Assembly: GCA_964017145.1 (NCBI GenBank)
Contig: OZ024851.1
Location: 3,348,001 to 3,412,000 of the forward strand
From: Agrocybe praecox
Lineage: Eukaryota > Basidiomycota > Agaricomycetes > Agaricales > Agrocybaceae
DNA length: 64,000 nt
Direction: 5' to 3'
The translations under genes and the position numbers were made by a program. Positions 47,718 through 58,890 of the stretch are shown in pieces (within the stretch, counting starts at the first letter, position 1; every line of letters starts with the position of its first letter). The notes under the pieces were generated by a model. It ran no database searches, had not been told where the DNA came from, and saw nothing but the letters and a program-made list of their open reading frames with translations.

Positions 47718-49176
47718 TATGGAACATATATTGTGCAAAAAATCATTTGCACAAGTTTGTCCCCAACGCACAAGTTGGACGACTACAAGTGATATTTGCA
47801 CAAGTTCTGGTCCGTTGATCATTTCTACACAAGTTTCTAGGTCAGGTTACCCCATTTTTGCACAAGTGACATATGGCTCACACATTGCTCACACAAGTGT
47901 TTTCGGAAGTAATGAGCATAGACATGAGCTCTCCGACTAACGGGCCGTCCCAACAGGAAAATTATTTAATATTAATATTTTGTTAAATACCTCTATTGTA
48001 CCTCTATTACAAAATTATTCCAGAGTAGATCAGAGGTAGACGCCTTACAGTCTCCCAAATAAAACAAGTATTATTCTCCACATAGCCCAGTTGTTAATCA
48101 CCTCACTGACCCGCCATACTTGTGCCCTAGCCTAGTCCCGTTAATGTCAGGGTTTGATATCCAGGAGATCCTCTGTTCAATCCCAGATCTCGTCATGTAT
48201 TTAGTATTAGATGGCGGCTATGGTCTACCAGCCATACTGTGTATGTTTTTATTTATTTATAAGGCCAAAATCTTGTGTTCTTGTTAGGGATTCTAGCAAA
48301 GCAGACAACAGACATACAAACTTGTGTATAATATTTTATTCTATTTTCTACTTGTGTAAATCTTTACGAACTTGTGTAAATTTCGTATAACTTGTGCAAA
48401 AGCAAACATACTTGCGGAACTAATACAATTTTGCTGAACTTGTGCAGTATGGTTGTCCGTTCGCCGAAAATAAAAAACTATATACTTTTACGACGTACTT
48501 AGTATGTAGTACCAATATTTTAATAAATTCATACATTACCTCTATTATCCAACATATAAGACCGATTATCCAACATACATGTAGGATTGTCCAACACATA
48601 TGTCGGGTTATCCAACACATGTGTCGGATTGTCCAATACACAACTTCGATTATCCAACATAGTTGAGAGTCGTTCTCATACATATAGTCGCTTAAAATGC
48701 CGGCGATGCCGGGCTTTCTTGATGGCCGCTGGAATCCGTTTATAGGAGCCGAAGCCTGGCCATCAGGAAATGACTCAAAATTGGCCGGCAAGGACGGCAT
48801 CATAGCCGAGCGAGAGTAAGGTAATTGCCTCGAATTATGTCGGATAATCCAACATGTATATTGGACAATCCAAATCATATGTTGGACAACCCAACTTATA
48901 TGTTGGATAATCGAAGCTGTGTATTGGACAATCCGACACATGTGTTGGATAACTCGATATATATGTTGGACAATCATACATGTATGTTGGATAATCAGTC
49001 TTATATGTTGGATAATAAAGTTAATGTATGAATTTATTGAAATATTGGTACTACATACTAAGTACATCGTAAAAGTATATACTTTTTTATTTTCGGCGAA
49101 CGGACAACCATAGTGCAGAGGGAGGCATTTTAAACTTGTGTTTTGGGAATACTTTTTGCACAATATATCTGCCATA
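47718..49176. mobile_element. outer inverted-repeat DNA element with 6-bp target duplication TATATG
   Basis: The ends are TATGGAACATATATTGTGCA on the left and, reverse complemented, TATGGCAGATATATTGTGCA on the right. TATATG flanks both sides (47712-47717 and 49177-49182). Many copies of the subterminal motif TTGCACAAGTT or its inverse ACTTGTGCAAA cluster inside both ends (47740-47900, 48310-48445 and 49130-49165), a pattern typical of transposase-binding arrays. No transposase frame is present. Without the nested element the length is about 0.8 kb. Confidence 0.75.
48448..49112. mobile_element. nested fold-back element with 6-bp target duplication GTGCAG
   Basis: The 665-bp element has inverted repeats of about 230 bp at each end, beginning TATGGTTGTCCGTTCGCCGA and covering AAAATAAAAAA, TTAGTATGTAGTACCAATATT and CATTA blocks. 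GTGCAG flanks both ends (48442-48447 and 49113-49118). The arms contain tandem units of the type TATCCAACATATATGTCGG / TTGTCCAACACA. A unique core of about 170 bp (48665-48830) lies between them. It inserted into the subterminal repeat region of the outer element. The whole unit could fold into a long hairpin. Confidence 0.85.
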
Positions 49177-49489
49177 TATATGTTACTAATCACTACGAAA
49201 TACAAGATGTCTGACTAACTTGTCTATCGTGATATTACTGAGTGTGAGTCTACGATTCATAATTCTACAGCCCCCAATTCAATTGACTCAAATCCTTGCA
49301 CATCTTCAATTTGCGTACTTTTCAGGTGGCCCACAGAACGGATTTGAGCGCTTGAGCTTCGAAGCAGATTTAACTCGCCCACGGACCGGCGACCATGACG
49401 ATCATGTGTATGCTATTCATGTTCTCCACCAAACTGCTGTAAACCCCGGTTAGAAAGATCTCTTATGGAGGTATCGTACAAGCGCCAGG

Positions 49490-50074
49490 ATGCCGGATTA
49501 CCCGAATAACAATATCAACGGAAATTTCCGACATAGTATGTCAGCGATGTCCAACATTTCGTTTTACTTGTCTTCAAATCCACAGAAATTCCAGTCACCA
49601 ACCAACCATCATATATTTTACGTGGCTGCGATGGCTCAAACTATTTGCTCTGAAAATCCCGTCACTGTTTGGACAGATTCTTCACTTTCCGCCGTTGTGT
49701 TCTTCCAATCTGAAGGAGACCTGTCGCTGGACCACCCCACCCCGCTGAAGGCGGGAAAACCCAAACTCTCAGAGGGCACTGCAAATTACTTAAGTTGCCC
49801 TAATCTTGCTGCCAATGCCACTCGGGAAAGTGCCATCGATTACTTCGCCGTTGCGACTCTGGAGGTCCTGAGCTTTGACGGACAAATCCCCAGTGTGTCA
49901 GCCGCTACGCCAGACCCTCACCATCACCGGCGAGGCTCGGCCTATTCAAGCAGATATGTAGATCATCTTCAAGACTCGCTTTGCAGAAAGCTGGCCCAAA
50001 TATGTACACTTTACATGCGAACGAAATTCTGCTTGTCCTCGTCACGGACAGGAAAATCCTTCCCAATGCGATAA
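49490..50074 (+). CDS. uncertain open frame, unrecognised
   Basis: A 194-codon frame has a protein-like central part (VTVWTDSSLSAVVFFQSEGD, ANYLSCPNLAANATRESAID, VATLEVLSFDGQIPSV). A second protein-like frame lies just upstream (49320-49453: GGPQNGFERLSFEADLTRP...HVYAIHVLHQTAVNPG), so the two could be exons of one gene. No signal peptide, domain or clean splice pair was found, and the ends are uncertain. Confidence 0.3.
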   Translation: MPDYPNNNINGNFRHSMSAMSNISFYLSSNPQKFQSPTNHHIFYVAAMAQTICSENPVTVWTDSSLSAVVFFQSEGDLSLDHPTPLKAGKPKLSEGTANYLSCPNLAANATRESAIDYFAVATLEVLSFDGQIPSVSAATPDPHHHRRGSAYSSRYVDHLQDSLCRKLAQICTLYMRTKFCLSSSRTGKSFPMR

Positions 50075-50962
50075 TCCTACGAAAGTGTACAACCCTTAAT
50101 TCTTAATACAACGCGCATGCTTTCCATGTCATATATACGTCTTATGGAGATGATATGCTTGACTCAGGGCAAACTATGACACCTGGAAGAAGGCATGTGC
50201 GTGACACCAAAACCAGGTAGCTGTACATTGACTTTCATTCTCAACCTGTCAGTTCCGCTAAAACATTGTTCCGTCGTTTTTCGCATCAATATCTTGAGTC
50301 TACCATAGCATAATTGTGCGGACCCCTTGAGTGGATTGAACAAGACGAGCCAAAGGCACTATCTTCTTACTGCTCGCGCCTATTTGTTAATTGATAGTTC
50401 TTGTATGCCACAGTGTCAAAATTTCGAATGTTATTTTAAGCTTTGTCATCTGTCAAACTCTTAACCTCTTGGATCCGTACTTTGACATGTTCCTGTGAGA
50501 AAAGTTGAGTCGGAATAACACCCCCTGTTCAAAAACTTTGCAGCAAAATCACTAAGTTTAGTGTTATATTAACAATTTTGCATCTATGAAGTGTAGTATC
50601 GAATAATCATAAACAGCGCCCCACGAGTTATGGATGATTTGTAATATTTTTGGCCCGCAAGGAAAACTGTCGTATAAATCTGGGCGCCAGTGGATGATTT
50701 CCGCGTTCCGACATCCAAGGCAGTGTACGTGTTCTATTATTGCCATTGTGACGTCTATTCCCACCGGCAGCACAGAGGGGTCAAATCTTCTGAACAGATG
50801 ACTTCCTCGGAATCAACAGGAGAAAACTTTACTTCGATCCATGGGAAATAGCATCATGACCTCTATCATTTTTGCCGGGGGTGAAATGTACTTAAGGCAT
50901 CAAACTCACTCTGCTTATCCTCAGCTCCAACTTACAAACTCATCGAGTACTTGTCGACGACC
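50075..50962. other. intergenic, no gene recognised
   Basis: About 0.9 kb of AT-rich DNA upstream of the secreted protein gene. No supported gene. Confidence 0.4.
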
Positions 50963-51380
50963 ATGTTCTATAATCTTGTTCCAATCGTCGCTTTCACATT
51001 CAGCGTGCTTTACTCCGCTAATGTTGCTAGTGCAGCCGCCCTTGCAACATGTTTCGGCTGTCCTGCTACGGTTGTGTTTGGAGGGACAACCCAGAAGCTG
51101 ACCCTCGTGCGCCATGAGACTGGAAATATTCTTCAGTGCAAGTACGTTGTTACTTTAAATTTATTTCAAGTTTCCACGCGGATTGCAAGCTCATATTGTA
51201 CTTTCACAGCTACGATAGTCCTCCCATCTCCGGATTTAGCCCCACGTGTGTCTACTCGGTCCGTATCGCTCATTCACCATGAATGTACTCTACTAACAAG
51301 ATCGATCATAGAGCACCACCGGTGCCTTCGTATTCAGTAACGTCGGGTGCCCATCAGTCGCGCCTATTGTTACGTGTTAA
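50963..51380 (+). CDS. small cysteine-containing secreted protein, three exons
   Basis: Exons 50963-51141, 51210-51258 and 51312-51380 give 98 residues. The N-terminus is a classical signal peptide (MFYNLVPIVAFTFSVLYSAN, cleavage probably after V-A-S-A near residue 24). The mature part has six cysteines with the motifs C-F-G-C-P near its start, LQCNYDSPPISGFSPTCVYS and STTGAFVFSNVGCPSVAPIV ending T-C. Small secreted proteins with this Cys pattern and the C-x-Y-S-x-T-T-G-A...C-P-x-x-A-P-x-V-x-C ending are common in Agaricomycetes and have no known function. Intron 2 starts GTCCGT, an unusual donor, but the frame and the family-like ending support it. Confidence 0.68.
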
Positions 51381-52029
51381 CTGTATGTGTGATATTTTTG
51401 TCGAAGTTGTATCCATACAAACTTGTTTACCTTTTTCAGGAAAGCTTACAAGTACAGATATAACAGTATTGGTCACATTATGAGGCCTATGTAAATGTAA
51501 ACCTGAAATCAATACAAAAATATAGTGTCAGACTTTTTCACGATCTGCTTTCTAAAAACTAGAATAGGCTCTGGGCCGTACCAGAAGTTTACGCGAAGCG
51601 TTTATGTAGTTAAATCCGCAAATTTACGCGAATAAAGTCCATATAGATATTACCATGAAAATATATTTGCCATATATAAAATGCAGATATTTACCTACAT
51701 TAAATTATTGATATGGGAATAAAATTATCACTGCTATAGCACTGCATATAACACCTCCTTGTCAAATAAAATAACTCTACACGATCATGTGAGATTGGAG
51801 CGTCTTTGTGCAACTGCACAAGCTCGAGCGTATCTCGACGCACGTCACGCCACAGTCGCTCAATGCGAACGTTATGAATAGATCTAGGTATAACATATGA
51901 GAAGTTTTGTTTGAAATAACATATATACAACTTACCGGCCTCGAAGATACAAGCACGCTAAAATTGAGTATCGTTGTGCATTCACGCAACCACCCCGTAT
52001 GCCAGCGCGGCTATGTATTCGCCCGAACA
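51381..52029. other. intergenic, no gene recognised
   Basis: AT-rich 3' flank of the secreted protein gene. No supported feature. Confidence 0.35.
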
Positions 52030-52130
52030 CTCCCAAAGTAGTCGTAGTCGTAGTCGCAGTTGTAGTTGTCGTCGCCGAGTTGTCTTTCGTACTCTATTTG
52101 CATTCATCAATCCTTGGACTCTGACCCTCT
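52030..52130 (+). repeat. isolated fragment of the 3' tail of arm A
   Basis: The phrase GTCGCCGAGTTGTCTTTCGT...ATCAATCCTTGGACTCTGACC matches 58715-58790 (GTCGCCAAGTTGTCTTCCGT...ATCAACCCTTGGACTTTGCC) in the same orientation, preceded by the same GTAGTCGTAGTC repeat. It is a leftover from yet another copy event. Confidence 0.6.
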
Positions 52131-52479
52131 TTAGCGTGGCTGTGTAGCCGTACAACGACGCTCGAGAAGGTTTGCGGCGGACGCCTGAATCCAAGAAGGC
52201 TCCCACTTCACGATCCTTTCACAGACGGGCTTTTTTTTTGCTAATCACTCTAGTAGTCACATCCTTTTACAAGTAGCTATAGGTAGCAGCGTAGAATAAA
52301 TTATATCAGCTCCAAGAACTCAATTTAGATAGTCTGATGTTTATTAATTGTATATGCTTCGATACTTATCTATGCCGTGGTGTACAGGGCGCTCTTGGCA
52401 TGATTATATATATAGGCGTGTACGGTATGTTAAGCTGTATGTAATATGTATTATGGACTCTATTCGAAATATGACTCCC

Positions 52480-55400
52480 ACGAGCATGAAATAGATCATC
52501 ACCAAATCAGCGGTACATCGGGGATCGGGATCCTTCGCGGACTTTTAATAATAACAAGATGTGCTTCCTAAATTTTTATAAAGGTTTGATCAAGGAAAAT
52601 TGGAAGATAAGAAAAATGACCACGGTATTCCGGTTCGTAATTCCATGAAAGGATTCAGGGACCTGGCGAACATCGTTTGTCGAGACACAGACTCAAAGAT
52701 AATAAGGATAGAAAGCAAGCAAATCTACACGAAAAACTGCGTTTGCTTAATTATATAAGTCGTAATGATATAAAAATACATATTTAGATGAGATACGCAA
52801 AAGGGGCAAGACCGGAAAAGGAATCGAAGAAGTGTATTATTCCTTCCGTGTCTGTTCTGTCTGGTTCTGTTCTGTTCTGTCCTGGCTGGCTGGTTAAATT
52901 TGTCGTGTTGCCTGACCTATTCGGCTTAACGCATTAGGCTGGGAGGAGTGTGCGAAGTGAGAATGTGAATCTTGATCTTATAGAGCTTCGTTCTGACTCC
53001 CATTTATATTTCTTCTCAGGAAGAGCCAAGAATGTGTCTGTTTTTTTTTTGTTACAACTATATACATACCGTATACATACATACATACCTTATATAAACG
53101 CAAACTTTGTTTTATTCACTTGCTGCCATTTTTTTGTTCACTTTTGACCGGGATCCGAACACGATGCGAGATTATTATTAAATAAGTTTGTTGTGTATGT
53201 ATGTTCGTTGCCTAAATACCTCGACTTTCAAATTTTCGATGTTTTTCTTCCTCTTTCCGCTTTTCGTTTCCTCCCTCCTCCTCTTCCTCCAGGGTTCTTA
53301 TTGAACTTGGACCCGACTTTCTCTCCACCCCCACCCATAGGGCTGGGGCATGCCCGCGACAGCGAGCGCACTCGCCGACAAAGAGTAGGTCCGTCCTCCA
53401 ACTTCTTCCTCTGCACACCTCTCTCCACATGCACACCGTCCAATGACCCAACTAACCTCCTCTTGCAGATCCTCAAAATCCAAATCCAACACACCAAGAA
53501 CGATGTCGCCTCCTTCGACCGTGGCCACTGGAGCAGCAGCGACGACGACGAATAAAATGTATGTTCCTTCCTCTGTGTTCGACTTTCTATTTAAAAAAAT
53601 GATATTCTTCCTTCCAGAAACACCCTGAAGCGCAAAGAACGTCCTGACGAACATGAAGCCCTGGATTCAAAGATACCCTCCTCTTCCTCTGAAGAAGATG
53701 ACATAAAACCGACCATCGCGTCCAACCAGGGCCAACGGGGGAGCCCCAACTCGTCCTCCTCAACGTCAACGTCAACCTCCACCCAAAACCGCCCCGACAC
53801 CGAATACGAAACAGGTCGGGTCCTCTGCGAAAGCTGCGGTGCTGGCGTTTCCTTCCGTGACGAACAGACAGGCGGGTTTACGGTAAACCATTGGGAGGCT
53901 CATAAGCTTAATTGGTACGAACAAAAACACTTTTTTTTAATAAAAAGAAATTCCATTTTTAACTCTGACATAGCCCAAACGCAAGCACCACTAACAACAC
54001 CACCACTTCCTCCCAAGCCCAAGCCCAAGTCCCGTACTCCTCTTCTTCCTCCCTCAACCACTCATCCTCCTTGCACTCGCACCCTCCCTCAGCCCCAGCC
54101 TCAGACCCAACAACCGTCCCTCCCTCCAAACGCCGACGTGCCAAACGCACAGAAGAAGAACGCATCGAATCCCTCAGCGCAGACCCGTACGTTGCCCAAT
54201 TCGAGGCATATCGCGTTCTGTGCGCATCGTGCGATAAATGGATAAGGCTCCGCCCTAACTCGACATATTGCTCGATCCCGTGGGATGCGCATCGCAAGAG
54301 TTGTTTGGCTAAGAAGATGTGCGTGGAAGTCCTCTTTCTCTCTTTCTTCCTCTTTCAAAGTTGTACTAACGAAATTACAACAAATCAATACCAACAGAAA
54401 CAACAAAATCGTCCACGCACTCGAAGAACGCAACTCGATCCTCTCCAAAGACCCCGACGTGCGGAAATTCGACCCCGAGCGGATCCTATGCAACCTATGC
54501 AACAAGTGGATCAGCGTGCCACCCGATGATGTGCAGAAGTGGTTGAGCCATCGTGAAGCTTGTCAGAGGAGTTCGGGAGGAGGAGGAGGAGGAGGAGGAG
54601 GAGCTGCGTAAGTCTCTTCGTCGTCGTCTTATAATACACGATCCTCATCCAAAAAATCATACATCCCACAGAACCCATCACGTCGTCGGAGCGTCTCACC
54701 CTCACCCAGCTTTGCTGTCCCCATGCACATCTACCCCAGGTACAGCTCCAGCTACAACCACCGTGACAGCACAACCATCATTGCATGTCCCGACTCTCGG
54801 CCACGGCGGGGAAGGCGGAGGCGGGGGCAGGTTCTCATCAACCCCCAACGCTAACGCGAATACGAATACAAACAGCCCAATCACCCTCTCGTCGCCTCCT
54901 TTACCACCACCACATGCAGCAGGTCCTCCTCCGCATCCCCAACCGCACCCCTTTCCCTCCCAAACAGTGACATCTTCGACCTATGCCGCCTCTCACGAAT
55001 CCCGTCGTCGCAACGCCGAACAGCGCGCAGCGACGCTCCGCGCGGACAGGTTGATCGTACACGTCGAGCCCAACCGCGTGTTTTGTAGTTTATGCAAGAA
55101 GTGGGTCCAGCTCCGCCAGGATAGCTCGTTTTGTGCGTATCCGTGGGTACAGCATAGAGGGAAATGTTTGGCGAAGCAGTGAGTTTCTTTTTCCTTCTGT
55201 TCTTCGTTTTCATCTTTTTCTTTCTTCTCTGTTCTGTTCTGTTCTGTTCTGCTTTTGCTTCTCTTCTCTCTTCTCTTCTCTCGTTAGTTCTCTTTCTTTC
55301 TTTTTATTCATTCAATTTATTTATTTTCTTTCTTCATCCTACCTTAATTCAATCAATCAATCGAACTTACCTCGTTACGCTTCCTCTGTTCCAGCCAACG

Positions 55401-58400
55401 CCGCCTGCAAAAAGCCTCCTCAAAATCCTCATCCACCACTAACGCCTCTTCCAGCCCCACCAAGGATCCCCAATCCCGCAGGAGTAGGACTTACCCGCAT
55501 TACGGGTATCCCCGCCACCACTACCACCAGCGCGCAAGAGGAAGAGACAATAGGAATGTGGATGAAGGTGCGGATGCGGATGCGGAGGGTGAAGTTGACG
55601 AGCTGTTGTCGGATGATGTGGATATGGATGTGGAGGGTATGCAGCACGAGCACGAGCGGCCTAGATGCTGGGATGGGTCTGATTCGGGCTCAGGCTCAGG
55701 TTCAGAAGGCGAAGACGAAAAAGAGGGCAGAGAAGACAGAGACAGAGACGCTGAGGGTGAAACAGTAGAAGACGCAGATGCAGAAGGAGACAGAGATGCA
55801 GAAGGGGACAGAGAAGGGGGCGAAGAAGTAAGCAACGCGAAGCATCCAGGAGGAGAGACATACACCAGGAATGGGAATATGAATGGGAGGAAGAAGGTCG
55901 CGCCTTCGTCTTCGTCGGCAGCGGCGATGCAGCAGCAGCAGCATGCGTCGTCAAGGGGGAAACATGCGAGCCAACATCAAGGCCAAGGACAGCGGCAAAG
56001 ACAAGGAACGATTACCGAAGGACAAGAACAACCAGGAGGAGGCGGAGGAAGAGCTTCCTCCCGCCCAACGACAGCCTCGAGCTCCTCCAGATCGCATGCC
56101 CATCATGCGCATACCTACTCTCATCCTAACGCTGATGCACAAGCCCAGTTTCATAGGCAACAGCAGCAGCACTACCACCCCATGCAACACGGACATTACT
56201 CCATATCCCCACCTGTGTCAGCTACAGCTCCAGGTCTAGGTCTAGCTCCAGCTTCAGGCCAAGGACAGAAATCGCGCGCGGTGCACTACTCGTACGCGTC
56301 TGCTGGGCCTGCTGGTGCGTCGGGCGGGAGGTATGGTGGAGGTGGGATGAACGCTGCTATAGGCTCGTCTTATAGACGTACAGGACAAAGAGCGACGTCG
56401 ACGTCGCCGAGTCTTCAGAGAGGGCGCGGTGTTCATGGTCAAGGATATATACAAGGACAGAACGCACAACAGCGGGCCGAGCATGGCCAGGAGGAGCATG
56501 AGCATGAACATGAATATGAGCAAGATGACCTCGATGCTGAGGGCGAGCCGGACGAGTATGTCGATGGGGAGTCAATGCCACATTTTGGTTCGGGTTCTGT
56601 GATGGTTGTGCCGAGTGCTGGTGCTGGTGCTGGTGGTGCGAGAGGTACTGGTGCTGGTGCTGGAGGAGGAAGAGGCAAGCAACGCGCTGGTGGTTCTGGT
56701 GGTTGGTTTGGGTCTGAGGGTGGTGGTTATGCAGATTTGGACTCTCCTTCTGGGAGGTAAGCTCCGTCCTCTCATCTCGTTCAACTCAAAAACTCACTCT
56801 TTTTGTCCCGCCAGAAAACACTTCATTCACAGCTCAATCGCCCACCTCTTCTCGACGTCGTACGTCCCCTCGGAGGATTACCTGCCCATCTCGGTGCTCG
56901 TGGCGTACCTCAATGCCGCTATACCGCAGGAGAAGCATGAGGATTTCGATACGACCGAGGTCGTCCGTGCCGTTGGGGCTTTGCATGATTTGGGCGAGCG
57001 GGAGAAAGGCAGAGGAAGGGAGAGGGAGAGGAGAGGAAGAGTCGTGTTTGAGGGCGATATCGTTAGAGTTGTCGATCAGTGAAATTTTTTTGGGGGTCAT
57101 GTCGCCGTCGTCGTTCGTGGTGATGAGCAAGCAAGAGCCGCGTTCGATCCTTGGACATGGCGGTTTTTTTCTCTCGCTATGTTTTTTTGGCCACTCGACG
57201 CGACTTTCCAAGCTTGGATGTATCGAAGGCTACATGCCACACTCCGTGATTTTTTTCACCATCTCCCGAACGGAACGTCCTCTTTTTCTAATATCAACAT
57301 TTCAAAGACAAACCACCTCCGCCAACAACTTGACGCCTTCATCCATCCATCCATCCAACGACCTCTTTAAATTGTATATATGACAATTCAAACGACGCTA
57401 CTTCGGTCGGCGTTTCTCAACTCAAATATGTACCAGAGGTCCGGGACTTCATCGCCATCGCCATAGCCTACAACATCCATCCAACCTCTCGTTGACTGGG
57501 ACTAACGCACGGACAGTACTCCTTGTGCCTGTTCTCAAAATCTCGCTCCTCGCCCATGTATTTCATGACTTGAAGCTACCTATCTATCACCCAACCTTTC
57601 GAGGCTCGTCCTGTGGTCCACAGCGGGGATATCATCACCATTATATCATCAAGGAAGGTTCGACTAGTAAACCTCCGTGATATGCCATATGTCATTTCAA
57701 AGGCCCTGGACTTTTGTCTCCTTTCCCACCTTTTTCCTACGTTTAAAATCATCTCCGTTCCACTCTTTCATTCTTTTTTGTTCCTTGGTTGGTTTTTGTC
57801 ATTTCCGCCCTCCGCCACCGACACTTTTTTCACATCATATCACATCGCATCCCTCGCTTGCACCATTTATATGTTTTCGACTCACATCACATCACGCTTC
57901 GCTGTCTTCGCTATCGCTATCGCGCTTCTTTCTTTCTTCTTTTTTCTATCACTTGCATGCTTTGTTTTTTGGCTTTGTTTTTTTTTTTTTTACCTATCTA
58001 TCGCACAATGCATAATTCCCGTCATTCCAGCATCCATCCATCTCCATCCATTTCATCATAATCTTAATCATATCTTGGACATCATCGTCACACGAGCACG
58101 AGCATGAACTTCATTTCATTTATGTGTAGTATAGATAGATTTTATCATTTTTGCCTCCCTCTTCCCCGTCTCTTCCTTTTTTGCTTTTCTTCCTTCCACC
58201 TTTCCTTCTTTTTTCTTGCCTGTCCCTGCCCATATCATATCTTAGAACCACCACCACCACCCGTGTCCCTTCTTTTTTAAAATTTTTATTCTCGTTGCTT
58301 TTTCTGTTCTCGTTCTTGTTCGCTTACGCCGCTGCACGATCATCAGACTCCATCCCCCATCCATCCATCCATCCATCCATCCATCAGCTGCATTTATCGT

Positions 58401-58890
58401 GTGCATTGATCATGTGTATCATGACGACAACAACATCCCCCTCTATCAATACATTTTCTTCTCGAAACTCGTTCGAAACAAAATTCTTTTACTCAGCCCA
58501 TCACGCACGCACGCACGCAGATACCTCCATCGCCCACACCTGCATATGTACGCAAAAATTCATCTTCATCATCATCATCTAAATTTATCGAGACCACATT
58601 TCCTTCTGCCGCCACCACCCACCGCTACCACCTCCGGACTTTGTTTTGCTCCTTTCTTGTAGTAGTCGTAGTTGTAGTCGTAGTTGTACTAGTCCGTCTT
58701 TCCCCGCATCATCGTAGTCGTAGTCGCCAAGTTGTCTTCCGTACTGTATTTCTATTTATCAACCCTTGGACTTTGCCTTCAAGTTTCCGCTCCACTGGTC
58801 TGTACATTGGCTCGTTCACAATGCATATACATACGCAAGTTCTCTCTTGAACTCTTCCTCTCCTCTTCTGAGAAAATGAACAAGATTTAC
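52480..58890. repeat. inverted duplication, arm A' (right)
   Basis: Inverse counterpart of 30125-36555. The coding exons are most similar. Introns, the 5' flank (from ATCGGGATCCTTCGCGGACT at about 52520) and the 3' flank are also recognisably homologous. The 3' flank (57083-58890) contains ATCC tandem repeats (57340-57360, 58349-58385), pyrimidine-rich tracts and GTCGTAGTCGTAG repeats. Insertions and deletions are concentrated in low-complexity coding DNA and flanks. Confidence 0.88.
53350..57082 (+). CDS. large protein with four C2HC finger-like repeats (right copy), 8 exons
   Basis: Exons 53350-53384, 53469-53558, 53618-53914, 53974-54318, 54398-54607, 54672-55178, 55395-56756 and 56815-57082 join in frame (1037 residues). 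Finger-like repeats lie at C112-C115-H137-C141, C224-C227-H247-C251, C287-C290-H307-C311 and C464-C467-H487-C491. The last three have K-W-(I/V) after the second Cys and an aromatic W-x(2)-H approach to the His. A basic S-K-R-R-R-A-K-R cluster (192-199) could be a nuclear signal. Residues 500-940 are low-complexity: acidic, Gln/His-rich, then Gly/Ala-rich. The C-terminal block (HFIHSSIAHLFSTSYVPSED...) is nearly identical to the left copy. Length differences from the left copy come from in-frame indels in low-complexity parts, so both frames look maintained by selection. The function is unknown; a zinc-dependent nuclear protein is the simplest guess. Confidence 0.87.

Noticed and set aside
48121..48195. 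tRNA-like promoter boxes (TAGCCTAGTC... and GTTCAATCCC) inside the outer TATGG element, possible SINE
   Set aside because: No acceptor stem or proper anticodon arm can be folded, and the element ends and target duplication fit a DNA element.
48448..49112. Regular short repeats that could suggest a CRISPR-like array
   Set aside because: Units are contiguous tandem copies in two inverted arms with no unique spacers, in a eukaryotic genome.
48420..49205. 261-codon minus-strand frame across the nested fold-back element
   Set aside because: It is translation of tandem repeats and inverted arms (repeated I-I-Q-H-x), not a protein gene.
55661..56784. Antisense frames over exon 7 of the right finger gene
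   Set aside because: Same reason: repetitive codon composition opens several frames and none is conserved between the two copies.
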